A stretch of DNA of 64,000 nt from Pseudoduganella flava (GTDB lineage: Bacteria; Pseudomonadota; Gammaproteobacteria; Burkholderiales; Burkholderiaceae_D): the NCBI RefSeq assembly GCF_007830495.1, contig NZ_VLKW01000010.1, forward strand, positions 62,001-126,000. Reading direction: 5' to 3'. The notes below the pieces were generated by a model. The model did no database searches and was not told where the DNA came from. It saw only the letters and a program-made list of their open reading frames with translations. Position numbers and translations under genes: made by a program. Of the stretch, positions 1 to 9,061 are shown piece after piece; within the stretch, counting starts at the first letter, position 1, and each line of letters starts with the position of its first letter.

Positions 1-3000
1 CCTTGCTCAGGTGGTGCAATGTGTACAGGCCGCGGTCGAGCCGCGCGGCGGTGTCGCCATCGTGTTCCGGCATCAGCAGGACCGTGCCGGGCAAGGTGCC
101 GGCGGCCGCCAGTTGCGCGATGTGGGCGTCCAGCGCGGCCTCGTCGCGGCCGGCCGGTGCCGGCAGTGCGCCCACCTGGGCCGGGCCGCCGATGCACAGC
201 AGCGGGCCGGCGCTGCCGGTGCCCTCGGATGCCGGTGCCGCCTGCCACGTCGGCCGGTAGCACAGCAATTGGTCGCCCTGTACGGCCGGCGCCGCGGCTG
301 CCGCCACCACGGGGATGGCGTCGATCCAGTAGCGTTCCCGCTCGAACGGGTACGTCGGCAGCGAGATGCGGCGCCGCTGTCTGTCGCGATGCAAGAGCGC
401 CCAGTCGATGCTCACGCCACTGGTCCACAGGCGCGCCAGCTTTGCCAGATCGCGCTGGGCCAGTGTCATGTCGACAAACGCCGCACCGGCGTCGCCGTCG
501 ATCAGCGCGCCCGAGCCTTGGCGCGCGTCGCGCAGGCTGCCTTCGACCACCTCGGCCGCCGTGCCATCCGCGGCCCACTGGCGCAGCTTGTGCGCCAGAT
601 CCGGTTTGTCCGCCGCAACGATGGCGATTCGCTCCGCCATCGGCGTGCGCCCGACCTGCGACGTGTAGGCGATGTCGGCCAGCGCGGCCGGCGCAGCGGC
701 GACGAAGTCCGCCATCGCCAATGCGTAACGGGCCAGCGTGGCGCGGTTGCGGGCCGACAGCACGAACAGCGCCGGGCCGTCCGCCTGCTGCGCGGGTACG
801 GCGACGAACTCCTCGAGGACCAGGTGCGCGTTCGAACCGCCGGCACCGAACGAGCTCACGCCGGCGCGGCGCGGGCTGCCGTCCATGCGCGGCCAGTCGG
901 CCAGCGCGCGCTGCACGTGGAACGGCCCGCTGGCGAAGTCGATGTGCGGGTTCAGTTCTTCCGCATGCAGCGACGGCGCCAGCTGGCCGTAACGGAACTG
1001 CAGCAGCACCTTCGTCACCGCGGCGATGCCGGCGGCCGATTCCAGGTGGCCGATGTTCGATTTTACCGAACCGATCGCGCAGGTCGCGCCGCGGCCGTCG
1101 AACGCGCGTGCCAGCCCCGTCACTTCGATGGGGTCGCCCAGCGACGTGCCAGTGCCGTGCGTTTCGATGTAGCCGATCGTGGCCGGATCGATGCGGGCGT
1201 GCTCCAGCACGTCGTGAATGAGTTCCGCCTGGGCCAGCGGGTTCGGCACCGTGTAGCCGTTGGTCTTGCCGCCGTGGTTGATCGCACTGCCCTTGATGAC
1301 GGCGTAGACCTGGTCGCCGTCGCGCAGCGCATCGCGCAGCGGCTTGACGAGCACCGCACCGACGCCTTCGCCCGGCACGTAGCCGTCGCCGCCGGCCCCG
1401 AAGCTGCGGCAGCGCCCATCCGTGGACGTGAAATTGCCCTGCGCAAGGCTCAGGTATTTGTTCGGGTGCAGCGACAGGTTCACGCCGCCGGCCACCGCCA
1501 CGTCGACGGTACCCTTGCGCACGTCCTCGCAAGCCAGGTGGAGCGCCGTCAGCGACGACGAGCACATCGTGTCCAACGCCAGGCTCGGGCCCTTGAAGTC
1601 GAAGAAGTACGACACGCGGTTGGCGATCGACGCGAACGACGAACTGGGCACCTCGCCAGCGGCCCCGGAATACAGCTCGTACTGCCCCCACATCGCGCCG
1701 ACGTACACACCGACGCGGGGCTGCGCCAGTGCGTCGCGGCCGTACCCCGCGTCCTCGATGGCCTCCCACACGGTTTCCAGGAACAGCCGTTCCTGCGGGT
1801 CGATCAGTTCCGCCTCTTTCGGCGAGATGTTGAAGAACAGCGCATCGAAGCAATCGACGTCGTCGAGGAAACCGCCCCATTTGCTGTACGACTTGCCGGG
1901 CTGGTTGCGGCGCGCATCGTAGAAGCGCGCATGGTCCCAGCGGCCGGCCGGAATCTCGGTGACGCTGTCGCGGCCGTTCTTCAGGTTGTCCCAGAACTCG
2001 GCCAGGTCGCGCGCCTGCGGATAGCGGCCGGCGACACCGACGATGGCCACGTCGTCATCGCGCACAGTGGCCGGCGCGGCGAAGCGGGCCTGGATGGGCA
2101 GGCGGATCGGCGCGGCAGCAGCCGGTGCAACTGCCGTGGTGACGGGCGCACCGCCCGTCTTGGTGCGGACGACGTCGGGGTAGGCCTGCACCAGATGGGC
2201 GGCCAGCTTCGCGATCGTCTGGTACTCGAAGAACAGCGTCTTCGACAGCGAACCGAAGCTTTGCTCCAGGCGATTCGTCAGCTTCATCGCCAGCACGGAG
2301 TCCATGCCGTAGCGCTCCAGCGGCGCCTTCGCGTCCACTTCGTGCACGGGCACGCCAAGCAGCGCGCAGAATTCGTCGGCCAGGAAGCGTTCCGCCTGCG
2401 CCTGCAGTTGCGGCGTGCCGGTGGCGGGAGCTTCCGCCTGCACGGCCGCCGTTGCAGGTGCCTGCCGCGGCGCCAGCGCACGGCGCAGCCGCTGCTCGTC
2501 GCCTTCCAGCACGAGCACCCGGCCGCCGCCTTGCGCCAGCGCGCCATGCAACGCCCGCATGCCGCTCCGCGTGGCCAGCGGCACCATGCCGGAAGCACGG
2601 GTCAGCAGTTCCAGGCTGTCCGCATCGAGCCGCATGCCGCCATCGGCCCACAGCGGCCAGTGGATCGCCAGCGTCTTGCCGTGGCACGTGCCCCCTGCCA
2701 CCAGCGTGTTGCGGTACTCGGCATAGTGGTCCATGAAGCCGTTGGCGGCCGCGTAATCGCCCTGCCCCGTATTGCCCAGCGCGGACGCGACGGACGAGAA
2801 CAGCACGAGGAAATCCAGCGCGATGCCGCGCGTGGCCAGGTCCAGGTTGACGGTGCCGTCGACCTTCGGTGCCAGCACATCGCCGAACGCGGCGCTGGTC
2901 TTGCTGATCAACAGGCCGTCGCGCACCATCCCCGCGCTGTGCAGCACGCCGTGCAGCGCGCCATGTTCGGCGACGATCGCGGCCACCGTCGCCGCAACGT

Positions 3001-6000
3001 CGTCGCGGCGACCCAGGTCCAGCTGGCGATAGGCCAGCCGCGCCGCCGGTACGGACAGTTCGGCCGCCAGCGCATCGAGCATCGCGCGCTGCTCCGGTTG
3101 CAGCGCCGCGCGCCCCGTCAGCACGACGGTCGCATCGACCGCGCGCGTCAGGATCTCGCGGGCGAACAGCAGCCCCAGGCCGCCCAGGCCGCCCGTGATC
3201 AGGTACACGCCGCCGTTGCGCAGCGCACTCGGGTAATCGGCTTCGGCCACCCGCGGCTGCCAGCGCAGCACTTGCTGCATGCCTTCCACGCAGCGCACCA
3301 GCGTGTCGCCCGGGCGCCCTGCCGCATCGCGCAACTGCCGCGCCAGCGCGGCCGCATCGATCGCCGGCGGCACCAGCACCACCTGCCCCGTCAATGCCGG
3401 CTGTTCGATGCGTGCCGTATCGAGAAGGCCGGACAGGCCGGCCAGCACGGCATCGGTGCCGGCCGCACCAATCGCCACCTGGAGCAGCACGCGTTCATCG
3501 CGCGCCTGCTGCAGCAGGGCGCGCAGCCGGGCGAACGTGCCCAGTGCCGCGTGGCGGTAGCGGTCCGCCACGCCGGCGATGCCATCCAGCGCGATGCGCG
3601 TCACGTCCGCACCGGCCAGCTCGTGCTGCAATGCTTCCGCCGCCGGCAAACCATCGCCGCAAAGGAGCACGACGTGCCGCCCGGCCGGCGCTGCCGCCTG
3701 TGGCGCGCCCGCGGCTTCCCATGCGGGGCTGGCCAGCAGCAAGGCCGGTCCCGTTTGCGCCGGCGCCAACGTGCGGGCCGCCAGCCCGCGCAGGCGTACG
3801 CACACGGTGCCGTCCGCGTCGCACAAGTCGATGTCGACCTTGCGCACGGCTTCCCCGCTGCCGGCACCCTCGCGTACCCAGGCGAACATCCGCGCCGTGC
3901 AGGGTGCCGCGACTTCCAGCGCATCGAGCGCGAAAGGCACCGCCGGCTGGTCCGGCAAGCCGCCCGGGGCCAGTGCCAGCGCAGCCTGCAGGGCCGAGTC
4001 GAGCAGCGCCGGGTGCAGCACATACGGGTCGATATTCGCCCCTGCGGGCAGGGCCAGCTCGGCCAGCACCTGGCCATCGCCCCGCTCCAGCGCCACGATG
4101 CAGCGCATCGACGGGCCGTAGTGCAGGCCCAGCCCGCGCAGCGCATCGTACAGCGCCGTGCCGCTCATCGTTCCTTGCGACAGACCGGCACGTACAGCCT
4201 CCAGGTCGAGCCGTTCCGGCGCCTGGGCACCGGACAGCACGATGCGGCCCTGGCAATGGCTGGCCGCCGCGCTGTGCAGCGCGAAGTCGATCGCGTCACC
4301 CGCGGGCGCCAGGGCCAGCGCAACCCGCGTTGGGCACTGCACGACCACCGGCTCCGTCCACGCGACATTCGCCAGCCCAATGCGGCGCGGCCCATCGGCC
4401 GGCAGCGCCAGGTCGATCGCGGCACGTGCCATCTCCAGGCACGCGACGCCGGGCAGCATGCGCCGCGGCTCCTCGCCGGCGCGACCGACGCGGTGGTCGG
4501 CCAGGAAGAATTCCCGTCCCGTGAATTCGGATGTATAGCCCTGCGCGTGGAAGTCCGACGTGTTCGCATGCAGCAGCGGGTGCAGCGCATGCGCCTGCGG
4601 CAGCGCCGCCGTGGCGGCCTGCCCGGTGCCGATCCAGTAGCGCTCGCGCGCAAACGGATACGTGGGGAGGCTGATGAACGCAGGGCGCTCGGCACCCAGC
4701 AGTGCGCGCCAGTCGAACCCGACGCCCTTGACCCACAGGTCCGCCAGCTTGGCCAGCTTGCGGCGCATGACCCATTTGCCGATCGCCTCGGCCATGTCCT
4801 CGTCGTCGGCGAGGAGCGCGAGGCCCTCGTCGTCGCGCCGCACCTGGCCCTGGTGGCAACCGTCGATGCCGCCGTCGCCTTGCGTGTAGCGCGCGAGACG
4901 CTCGGCCAGCTGGGCCACCGAGTCGACGACGAACGCCAGCCGGTGATCCATGGCCTCGCGGCCCAGCTGCAGGGTGCAGGCCAGCGCCGGCAGGTCGACC
5001 GGCCCGCGCTCCAGGAACGCGGCCAGGTCCAGCGCCTTCTGCCGCAATTGCTGCGCGGTGCGGGCGGACAGCGGCACGATCACGCCGCCCGGCACGCTGT
5101 CGCGCAGCGGCGCCCGCTCTTGCCGGTATTCCTCGATGACGAGGTGGGCGTTCGAGCCACCGGCGCCGAACGACGAAATGCCGGCGATGCGCGGCACCGG
5201 GCGGCCGTCGACCTCGATCCGCTCCCATGGCCTCAACGCCTGGTTGACGGCGAACGGCGACGCGGCGAAGTCGATGTGAGGATTCAGCACGGCCGAGTGC
5301 AGCGACGGCACCAGCATCCCGTGCCGCATCTGCAGCAGCACCTTCGTCAGGCCCGCCATGCCGGCGGCCGATTCGCAATGGCCCACGTTCGACTTCACGG
5401 AGCCGATCGCGCAGTACTGGCGCGCATCCGTGTGGCGGCGGAACACCTGCGTCAGCGCGGCGATCTCGATCGGATCGCCCAGCCGCGTGCCGGTGCCGTG
5501 CGCCTCGATATAGCCGACGTGGCGCGGGTCGACGCCGGCATCGTCCAGCGCCTGTTCGATCACGGCGCCCTGCGCGCGCGGGTTCGGCACCGAGTAGCCG
5601 TTCGTCTTGCCGCCGTGGTTCAGCGCACTGCCTTTGATGATGCCGTAGATATGATTCCCGTCGCGCACGGCGTCGGACAGGCGCTTCAGCACCACCGCAC
5701 CGACACCTTCGCCGGGGATATAGCCGTCGCCGCCCTCGCCGAAGCTCTGGCAATGCCCGTCGCCGGAAATGAACTGGCCGGCCGACAGGATCAGGTATTT
5801 GTTCGGGTGGATCGTGACGTTGACGCCGCCGGCGATCGCCACGCCGGTGCGGCCCAGCTTCAGGTCCTGGCAGGCCAGATGGATCGCCGTCATCGACGAC
5901 GAGCACATCGTGTCCAGCGTCATGCTGGGGCCATGCACGTTCAGCAGGTACGAAACGCGGTTGGCGATGCTGGCATAGCTGACGGGCACGCCAATGCGCT

Positions 6001-9000
6001 CGCCCCGCAGGCTGGCTTCGGCGCCGAACAGCTGGTATTCGCCGTACATCACGCCCACGTACACACCGACCTGGCCGCCGGCCACCTGTTGCAAGGCGGC
6101 GCGGGTATACCCCGCATCCTCGACGGCCATCCACGCGTGCTGCAGGAACAGCCGCTCCTGTGGATCGATCATCCCCGCATCGGCCGGCGGCATGCCGAAG
6201 AACAGCGGGTCGAATTCGTCGACACCGTCAATGAAGCCGCCCCACTTGCTGTAATGGCTGCCGGGCGCCGTGCGGTCTTCGCTGTAGTAGTCGCGCCAAT
6301 CCCAGCGTTCGGCCGGGACCTCGACGATGCAATCCTTGCCGTCGCGCAGATTGGCCCAGAACGCATCCACGTCGGGCGCTTGCGGATAGCGGCCGGACAG
6401 GCCGACAATCGCGATCGGCTCGGCTGCCGGCACCGGCATCGCGGCCGGCGTGCCACGGCGGCGCGGCCGGCGCGATGGCTGCGGCGCGGCGGGAGCCGTC
6501 GCCACAGGTGAAGTGGCAGCCGGCGCGGCCGCACCACACAGGGCCGCCAGTTTCGCCCCATGGCTGGCGATGAAGTAGGCAGCCAGTTCGCGGATCGTCT
6601 GGTATTCGAAGAACAGCGTCTTCGGCAGCGAGCCGAAACTGCTTTCCAGCTGCGCCGTCAAGTCCATTGCCAGGATCGAGTCGATGCCGTAGCGCTCCAG
6701 CGGCGCCTGCGGGTCGATCTTCTCGGCCGCCAGCTTCAGCACGACGGCGAACTGGCGGCGCAGGAATTGCTCGACTTGTTCCGCCGTCACGTCCGCCGCG
6801 AACTGCGGCGCCGCCTGGACCACGGCGGCAGGTGCGCCCAACAGCGTGCGCCGCAGCCGCTGCACATCGCCGGCCGCGACGAGCAGCCGGCCAGCCGGCA
6901 GTTGCAGCGCATGGTGGAACGCACGCAGGCCATCGGCCGTCGTCATCGGCGTCATGCCGGTGCGTTGCGTCAGCGCCGCCTCGGTGGCGGCATCGGGCCG
7001 CATTCCGCCTTCCGCCCACAGGGGCCAGTCGATCGACACCGTCGCGCCATGCCGCTGGCCGAGCGCGACGAGACCGTTGCGGTAGTCCGCGTAGCCGTCC
7101 ATGAAGCCATTCGCGGCCGCGTAATCGGCCTGGCCCGGATTGCCGAAGGCCCCGGCGATGGACGAGAACAGCGCGAAGAAATCCAGATCCAGGCCGGCCG
7201 TGGCGAGATCGAGGTTGACGGTGCCCGCCACCTTCGGCCCGAACACGCCCTTCAGCTGATCCGCGCTCTTCTTCAGGATGAAATCGTCGTGGATCGTGCC
7301 GGCGCAATGCAGCACGCCCGTCAACGGGCCGATCTCGCGTGCCAGCGTGGCGACGGCATCCGCCACCTCGTCGCGCGACGTCAGGTCGAGCTGGCGGTAG
7401 TGCACCCGCGCCCCCAGTTCGCGCAGCGCCTGCGCGCGTTCGGCCGCAGGCGCGCGGCCCGTCAGCACCACCTGCGCGGCACTGGTCTGTGCCAGGATCT
7501 CGCGGGCGAACAGCTGGCCGATACCGCCGAATCCCCCGGTGATCAGGTAGATGCCGTGGTCCTTCCAGGCCGGCAGCGGCGCGGTGCCGGCCAGCGCTTC
7601 CCAGCGCAGCACCTGACGCGTGTTGTCCACGTAGCGGACGACGAGGTCCGCGCCGGACTCCTGCGCCAGCAGCGGCGAGAGGTCCGGCGTGGCGATGTCG
7701 GCGGGCACCCACAGCAACTGCGCGGCCACGCGGGGATTTTCCTGCGCAGCCGTGCCAAGCATCCCGGCGATGCCGGCAAAGGGCATGTGCTCGGCATCGT
7801 CCGGGACGACCACCTGCACCAGCGCGTCAGCGCCATTGGCGGACAGCACGGTGTGCAGCTTGTCCAGGCAAGCCAGTGCCAGCGCCGTGTAACGCTCGTC
7901 GCTGCGCTCGGCCGATGGCGTGTCCAGTGCCACGGCGTCGCACCCCAGTGCGGCCACCTCCACCTGCGGCAGGTCGCAGACGATCACGTGGCGCTGCGCG
8001 CTGCCCTGCCCCGCTGCGGCGGTGGCTTGCCAGCGCGGCACGGCCATCAGGCAACCGGTGGCAGGCGCCGCATCGGCATCGGCCACCGCGCGGGCCGAGA
8101 AGCCCAGCATCTGCACGCGCACGTCGCCCGCCTCGTCGCACAGGTCGATGTCCAGCTTGACGATCCGCTCGCCCGCGCCGGCCCGGCGCACCCATGCGAA
8201 CATGCGCCGTTCGCAGCCGCCGAACACGCGCAGCGTCTCCAGCGCGAACGGCAGCGGCGCGCCTGCGCCATCTTCCATCACGAGGCCCATGGCCGCCTGG
8301 ATCGCGCTGTCCAGCATGCTGGGGTGCAGCCGGTAGCGATCGCGCTCGCCCTCCAGCGCGGCCGGCAGCACGATCTCCACCAACAGCTCGGCCGCACCGC
8401 GCTGCACTGCCCGCACGCCCTGGTGGGCCGGGCCCAGGTCGATGCCGAGCCCCGCGATCGTTCGATACAAGTCCGCGCCGGTGGTGCGACCCTGGTTCAT
8501 CCGGGCTGCCAGCGCAGCCAGGTCGTGCCGTGGTGCGGCCTGCGGCGCACACACGACGGCAGCACCCTGGCAATGCACGCTGTCGCCGGCGACGACTTCG
8601 AACTCCACCCGGTTGCCGATCGCCTCGTCCTTGAACAGCGCCACCGTCACGTCGCGCTGGTCGGGGAAGACGATCGGCTGGACCCAGGCCACGTTGCGCA
8701 GCTCCAGCACCGTGCCCGCCGCACCGGGCGGCAATGCCATCTCGACGGCGGCGCGGGCCATCTCCAGATAGGCGACGGCCGGCAGTACCTTGCGGCCCTG
8801 TACGCGGTGGTCGCGCAGGAAGAACTCGTCCCCGGAAAAGCTGGTCGCATAGCTTTGCTGCGCCAGGTCCGACGTATTGCGGTGGACCAGCGGATGCAGT
8901 ACGGCTCCCGGCTGCGCCGGGCCGGCCGAGTACTGCCTGATCAGGCCCAGCGCATCCGTCTTCGACAGGTTCTTGCGCTTGAGTTCGGAAACGACGTAGG

Positions 9001-9016
9001 CAACGAAATCGATCAT
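1..9016 (-). CDS. trans-AT polyketide synthase PKS-E, N-terminal 3005 residues (3' end outside window)
   Basis: This is a multimodular PKS extending chains on ACP-bound thioesters. Domains in order: helical docking segment (residues 1-30); DH (His70 in HxxxGxxxLP, Asp236); KR (Rossmann GGFGGIG near 492); ACP (Ser780); KS (about 865-1300, Cys1038); DH (His1508, Asp1673); KR (GGLGGLG near 1940); ACP (Ser2240, GMDSV); KS (about 2310-2740, Cys2485, HGTGT intact); then the start of a further KR-type structural region, cut by the window edge. No AT domain is present. The N-terminal DH-KR-ACP lacks its own KS and should complete the module begun by the terminal KS of PKS-D. The ATG at 9016 follows an AGAGAAC-like ribosome site and lies 45 nt after the PKS-D stop. 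The KS, DH and KR sites seen look functional, so beta-hydroxy or enoyl intermediates are expected. Cofactor use and stereochemistry were not assessed. Confidence 0.93.
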   Translation of the reverse strand, partial: MIDFVAYVVSELKRKNLSKTDALGLIRQYSAGPAQPGAVLHPLVHRNTSDLAQQSYATSFSGDEFFLRDHRVQGRKVLPAVAYLEMARAAVEMALPPGAAGTVLELRNVAWVQPIVFPDQRDVTVALFKDEAIGNRVEFEVVAGDSVHCQGAAVVCAPQAAPRHDLAALAARMNQGRTTGADLYRTIAGLGIDLGPAHQGVRAVQRGAAELLVEIVLPAALEGERDRYRLHPSMLDSAIQAAMGLVMEDGAGAPLPFALETLRVFGGCERRMFAWVRRAGAGERIVKLDIDLCDEAGDVRVQMLGFSARAVADADAAPATGCLMAVPRWQATAAAGQGSAQRHVIVCDLPQVEVAALGCDAVALDTPSAERSDERYTALALACLDKLHTVLSANGADALVQVVVPDDAEHMPFAGIAGMLGTAAQENPRVAAQLLWVPADIATPDLSPLLAQESGADLVVRYVDNTRQVLRWEALAGTAPLPAWKDHGIYLITGGFGGIGQLFAREILAQTSAAQVVLTGRAPAAERAQALRELGARVHYRQLDLTSRDEVADAVATLAREIGPLTGVLHCAGTIHDDFILKKSADQLKGVFGPKVAGTVNLDLATAGLDLDFFALFSSIAGAFGNPGQADYAAANGFMDGYADYRNGLVALGQRHGATVSIDWPLWAEGGMRPDAATEAALTQRTGMTPMTTADGLRAFHHALQLPAGRLLVAAGDVQRLRRTLLGAPAAVVQAAPQFAADVTAEQVEQFLRRQFAVVLKLAAEKIDPQAPLERYGIDSILAMDLTAQLESSFGSLPKTLFFEYQTIRELAAYFIASHGAKLAALCGAAAPAATSPVATAPAAPQPSRRPRRRGTPAAMPVPAAEPIAIVGLSGRYPQAPDVDAFWANLRDGKDCIVEVPAERWDWRDYYSEDRTAPGSHYSKWGGFIDGVDEFDPLFFGMPPADAGMIDPQERLFLQHAWMAVEDAGYTRAALQQVAGGQVGVYVGVMYGEYQLFGAEASLRGERIGVPVSYASIANRVSYLLNVHGPSMTLDTMCSSSMTAIHLACQDLKLGRTGVAIAGGVNVTIHPNKYLILSAGQFISGDGHCQSFGEGGDGYIPGEGVGAVVLKRLSDAVRDGNHIYGIIKGSALNHGGKTNGYSVPNPRAQGAVIEQALDDAGVDPRHVGYIEAHGTGTRLGDPIEIAALTQVFRRHTDARQYCAIGSVKSNVGHCESAAGMAGLTKVLLQMRHGMLVPSLHSAVLNPHIDFAASPFAVNQALRPWERIEVDGRPVPRIAGISSFGAGGSNAHLVIEEYRQERAPLRDSVPGGVIVPLSARTAQQLRQKALDLAAFLERGPVDLPALACTLQLGREAMDHRLAFVVDSVAQLAERLARYTQGDGGIDGCHQGQVRRDDEGLALLADDEDMAEAIGKWVMRRKLAKLADLWVKGVGFDWRALLGAERPAFISLPTYPFARERYWIGTGQAATAALPQAHALHPLLHANTSDFHAQGYTSEFTGREFFLADHRVGRAGEEPRRMLPGVACLEMARAAIDLALPADGPRRIGLANVAWTEPVVVQCPTRVALALAPAGDAIDFALHSAAASHCQGRIVLSGAQAPERLDLEAVRAGLSQGTMSGTALYDALRGLGLHYGPSMRCIVALERGDGQVLAELALPAGANIDPYVLHPALLDSALQAALALAPGGLPDQPAVPFALDALEVAAPCTARMFAWVREGAGSGEAVRKVDIDLCDADGTVCVRLRGLAARTLAPAQTGPALLLASPAWEAAGAPQAAAPAGRHVVLLCGDGLPAAEALQHELAGADVTRIALDGIAGVADRYRHAALGTFARLRALLQQARDERVLLQVAIGAAGTDAVLAGLSGLLDTARIEQPALTGQVVLVPPAIDAAALARQLRDAAGRPGDTLVRCVEGMQQVLRWQPRVAEADYPSALRNGGVYLITGGLGGLGLLFAREILTRAVDATVVLTGRAALQPEQRAMLDALAAELSVPAARLAYRQLDLGRRDDVAATVAAIVAEHGALHGVLHSAGMVRDGLLISKTSAAFGDVLAPKVDGTVNLDLATRGIALDFLVLFSSVASALGNTGQGDYAAANGFMDHYAEYRNTLVAGGTCHGKTLAIHWPLWADGGMRLDADSLELLTRASGMVPLATRSGMRALHGALAQGGGRVLVLEGDEQRLRRALAPRQAPATAAVQAEAPATGTPQLQAQAERFLADEFCALLGVPVHEVDAKAPLERYGMDSVLAMKLTNRLEQSFGSLSKTLFFEYQTIAKLAAHLVQAYPDVVRTKTGGAPVTTAVAPAAAAPIRLPIQARFAAPATVRDDDVAIVGVAGRYPQARDLAEFWDNLKNGRDSVTEIPAGRWDHARFYDARRNQPGKSYSKWGGFLDDVDCFDALFFNISPKEAELIDPQERLFLETVWEAIEDAGYGRDALAQPRVGVYVGAMWGQYELYSGAAGEVPSSSFASIANRVSYFFDFKGPSLALDTMCSSSLTALHLACEDVRKGTVDVAVAGGVNLSLHPNKYLSLAQGNFTSTDGRCRSFGAGGDGYVPGEGVGAVLVKPLRDALRDGDQVYAVIKGSAINHGGKTNGYTVPNPLAQAELIHDVLEHARIDPATIGYIETHGTGTSLGDPIEVTGLARAFDGRGATCAIGSVKSNIGHLESAAGIAAVTKVLLQFRYGQLAPSLHAEELNPHIDFASGPFHVQRALADWPRMDGSPRRAGVSSFGAGGSNAHLVLEEFVAVPAQQADGPALFVLSARNRATLARYALAMADFVAAAPAALADIAYTSQVGRTPMAERIAIVAADKPDLAHKLRQWAADGTAAEVVEGSLRDARQGSGALIDGDAGAAFVDMTLAQRDLAKLARLWTSGVSIDWALLHRDRQRRRISLPTYPFERERYWIDAIPVVAAAAAPAVQGDQLLCYRPTWQAAPASEGTGSAGPLLCIGGPAQVGALPAPAGRDEAALDAHIAQLAAAGTLPGTVLLMPEHDGDTAARLDRGLYTLHHLSK

Positions 9017-9061
9017 GTTGGTTCTCTGCTCAAAGTGTCTTTAAAGATGCGTGGCAGCCGG

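Noticed and set aside
11..6511. Very long plus-strand open frame opposite PKS-E (similar ones at 9308-16198, 18335-22954, 27931-38460, 44314-49944 and 50546-58381)
   Set aside because: These are mirror frames of GC-rich coding DNA. The encoded proteins are Arg/Ala/His/Gln-rich, show no domain, and lie exactly opposite well-supported PKS or RND domains.
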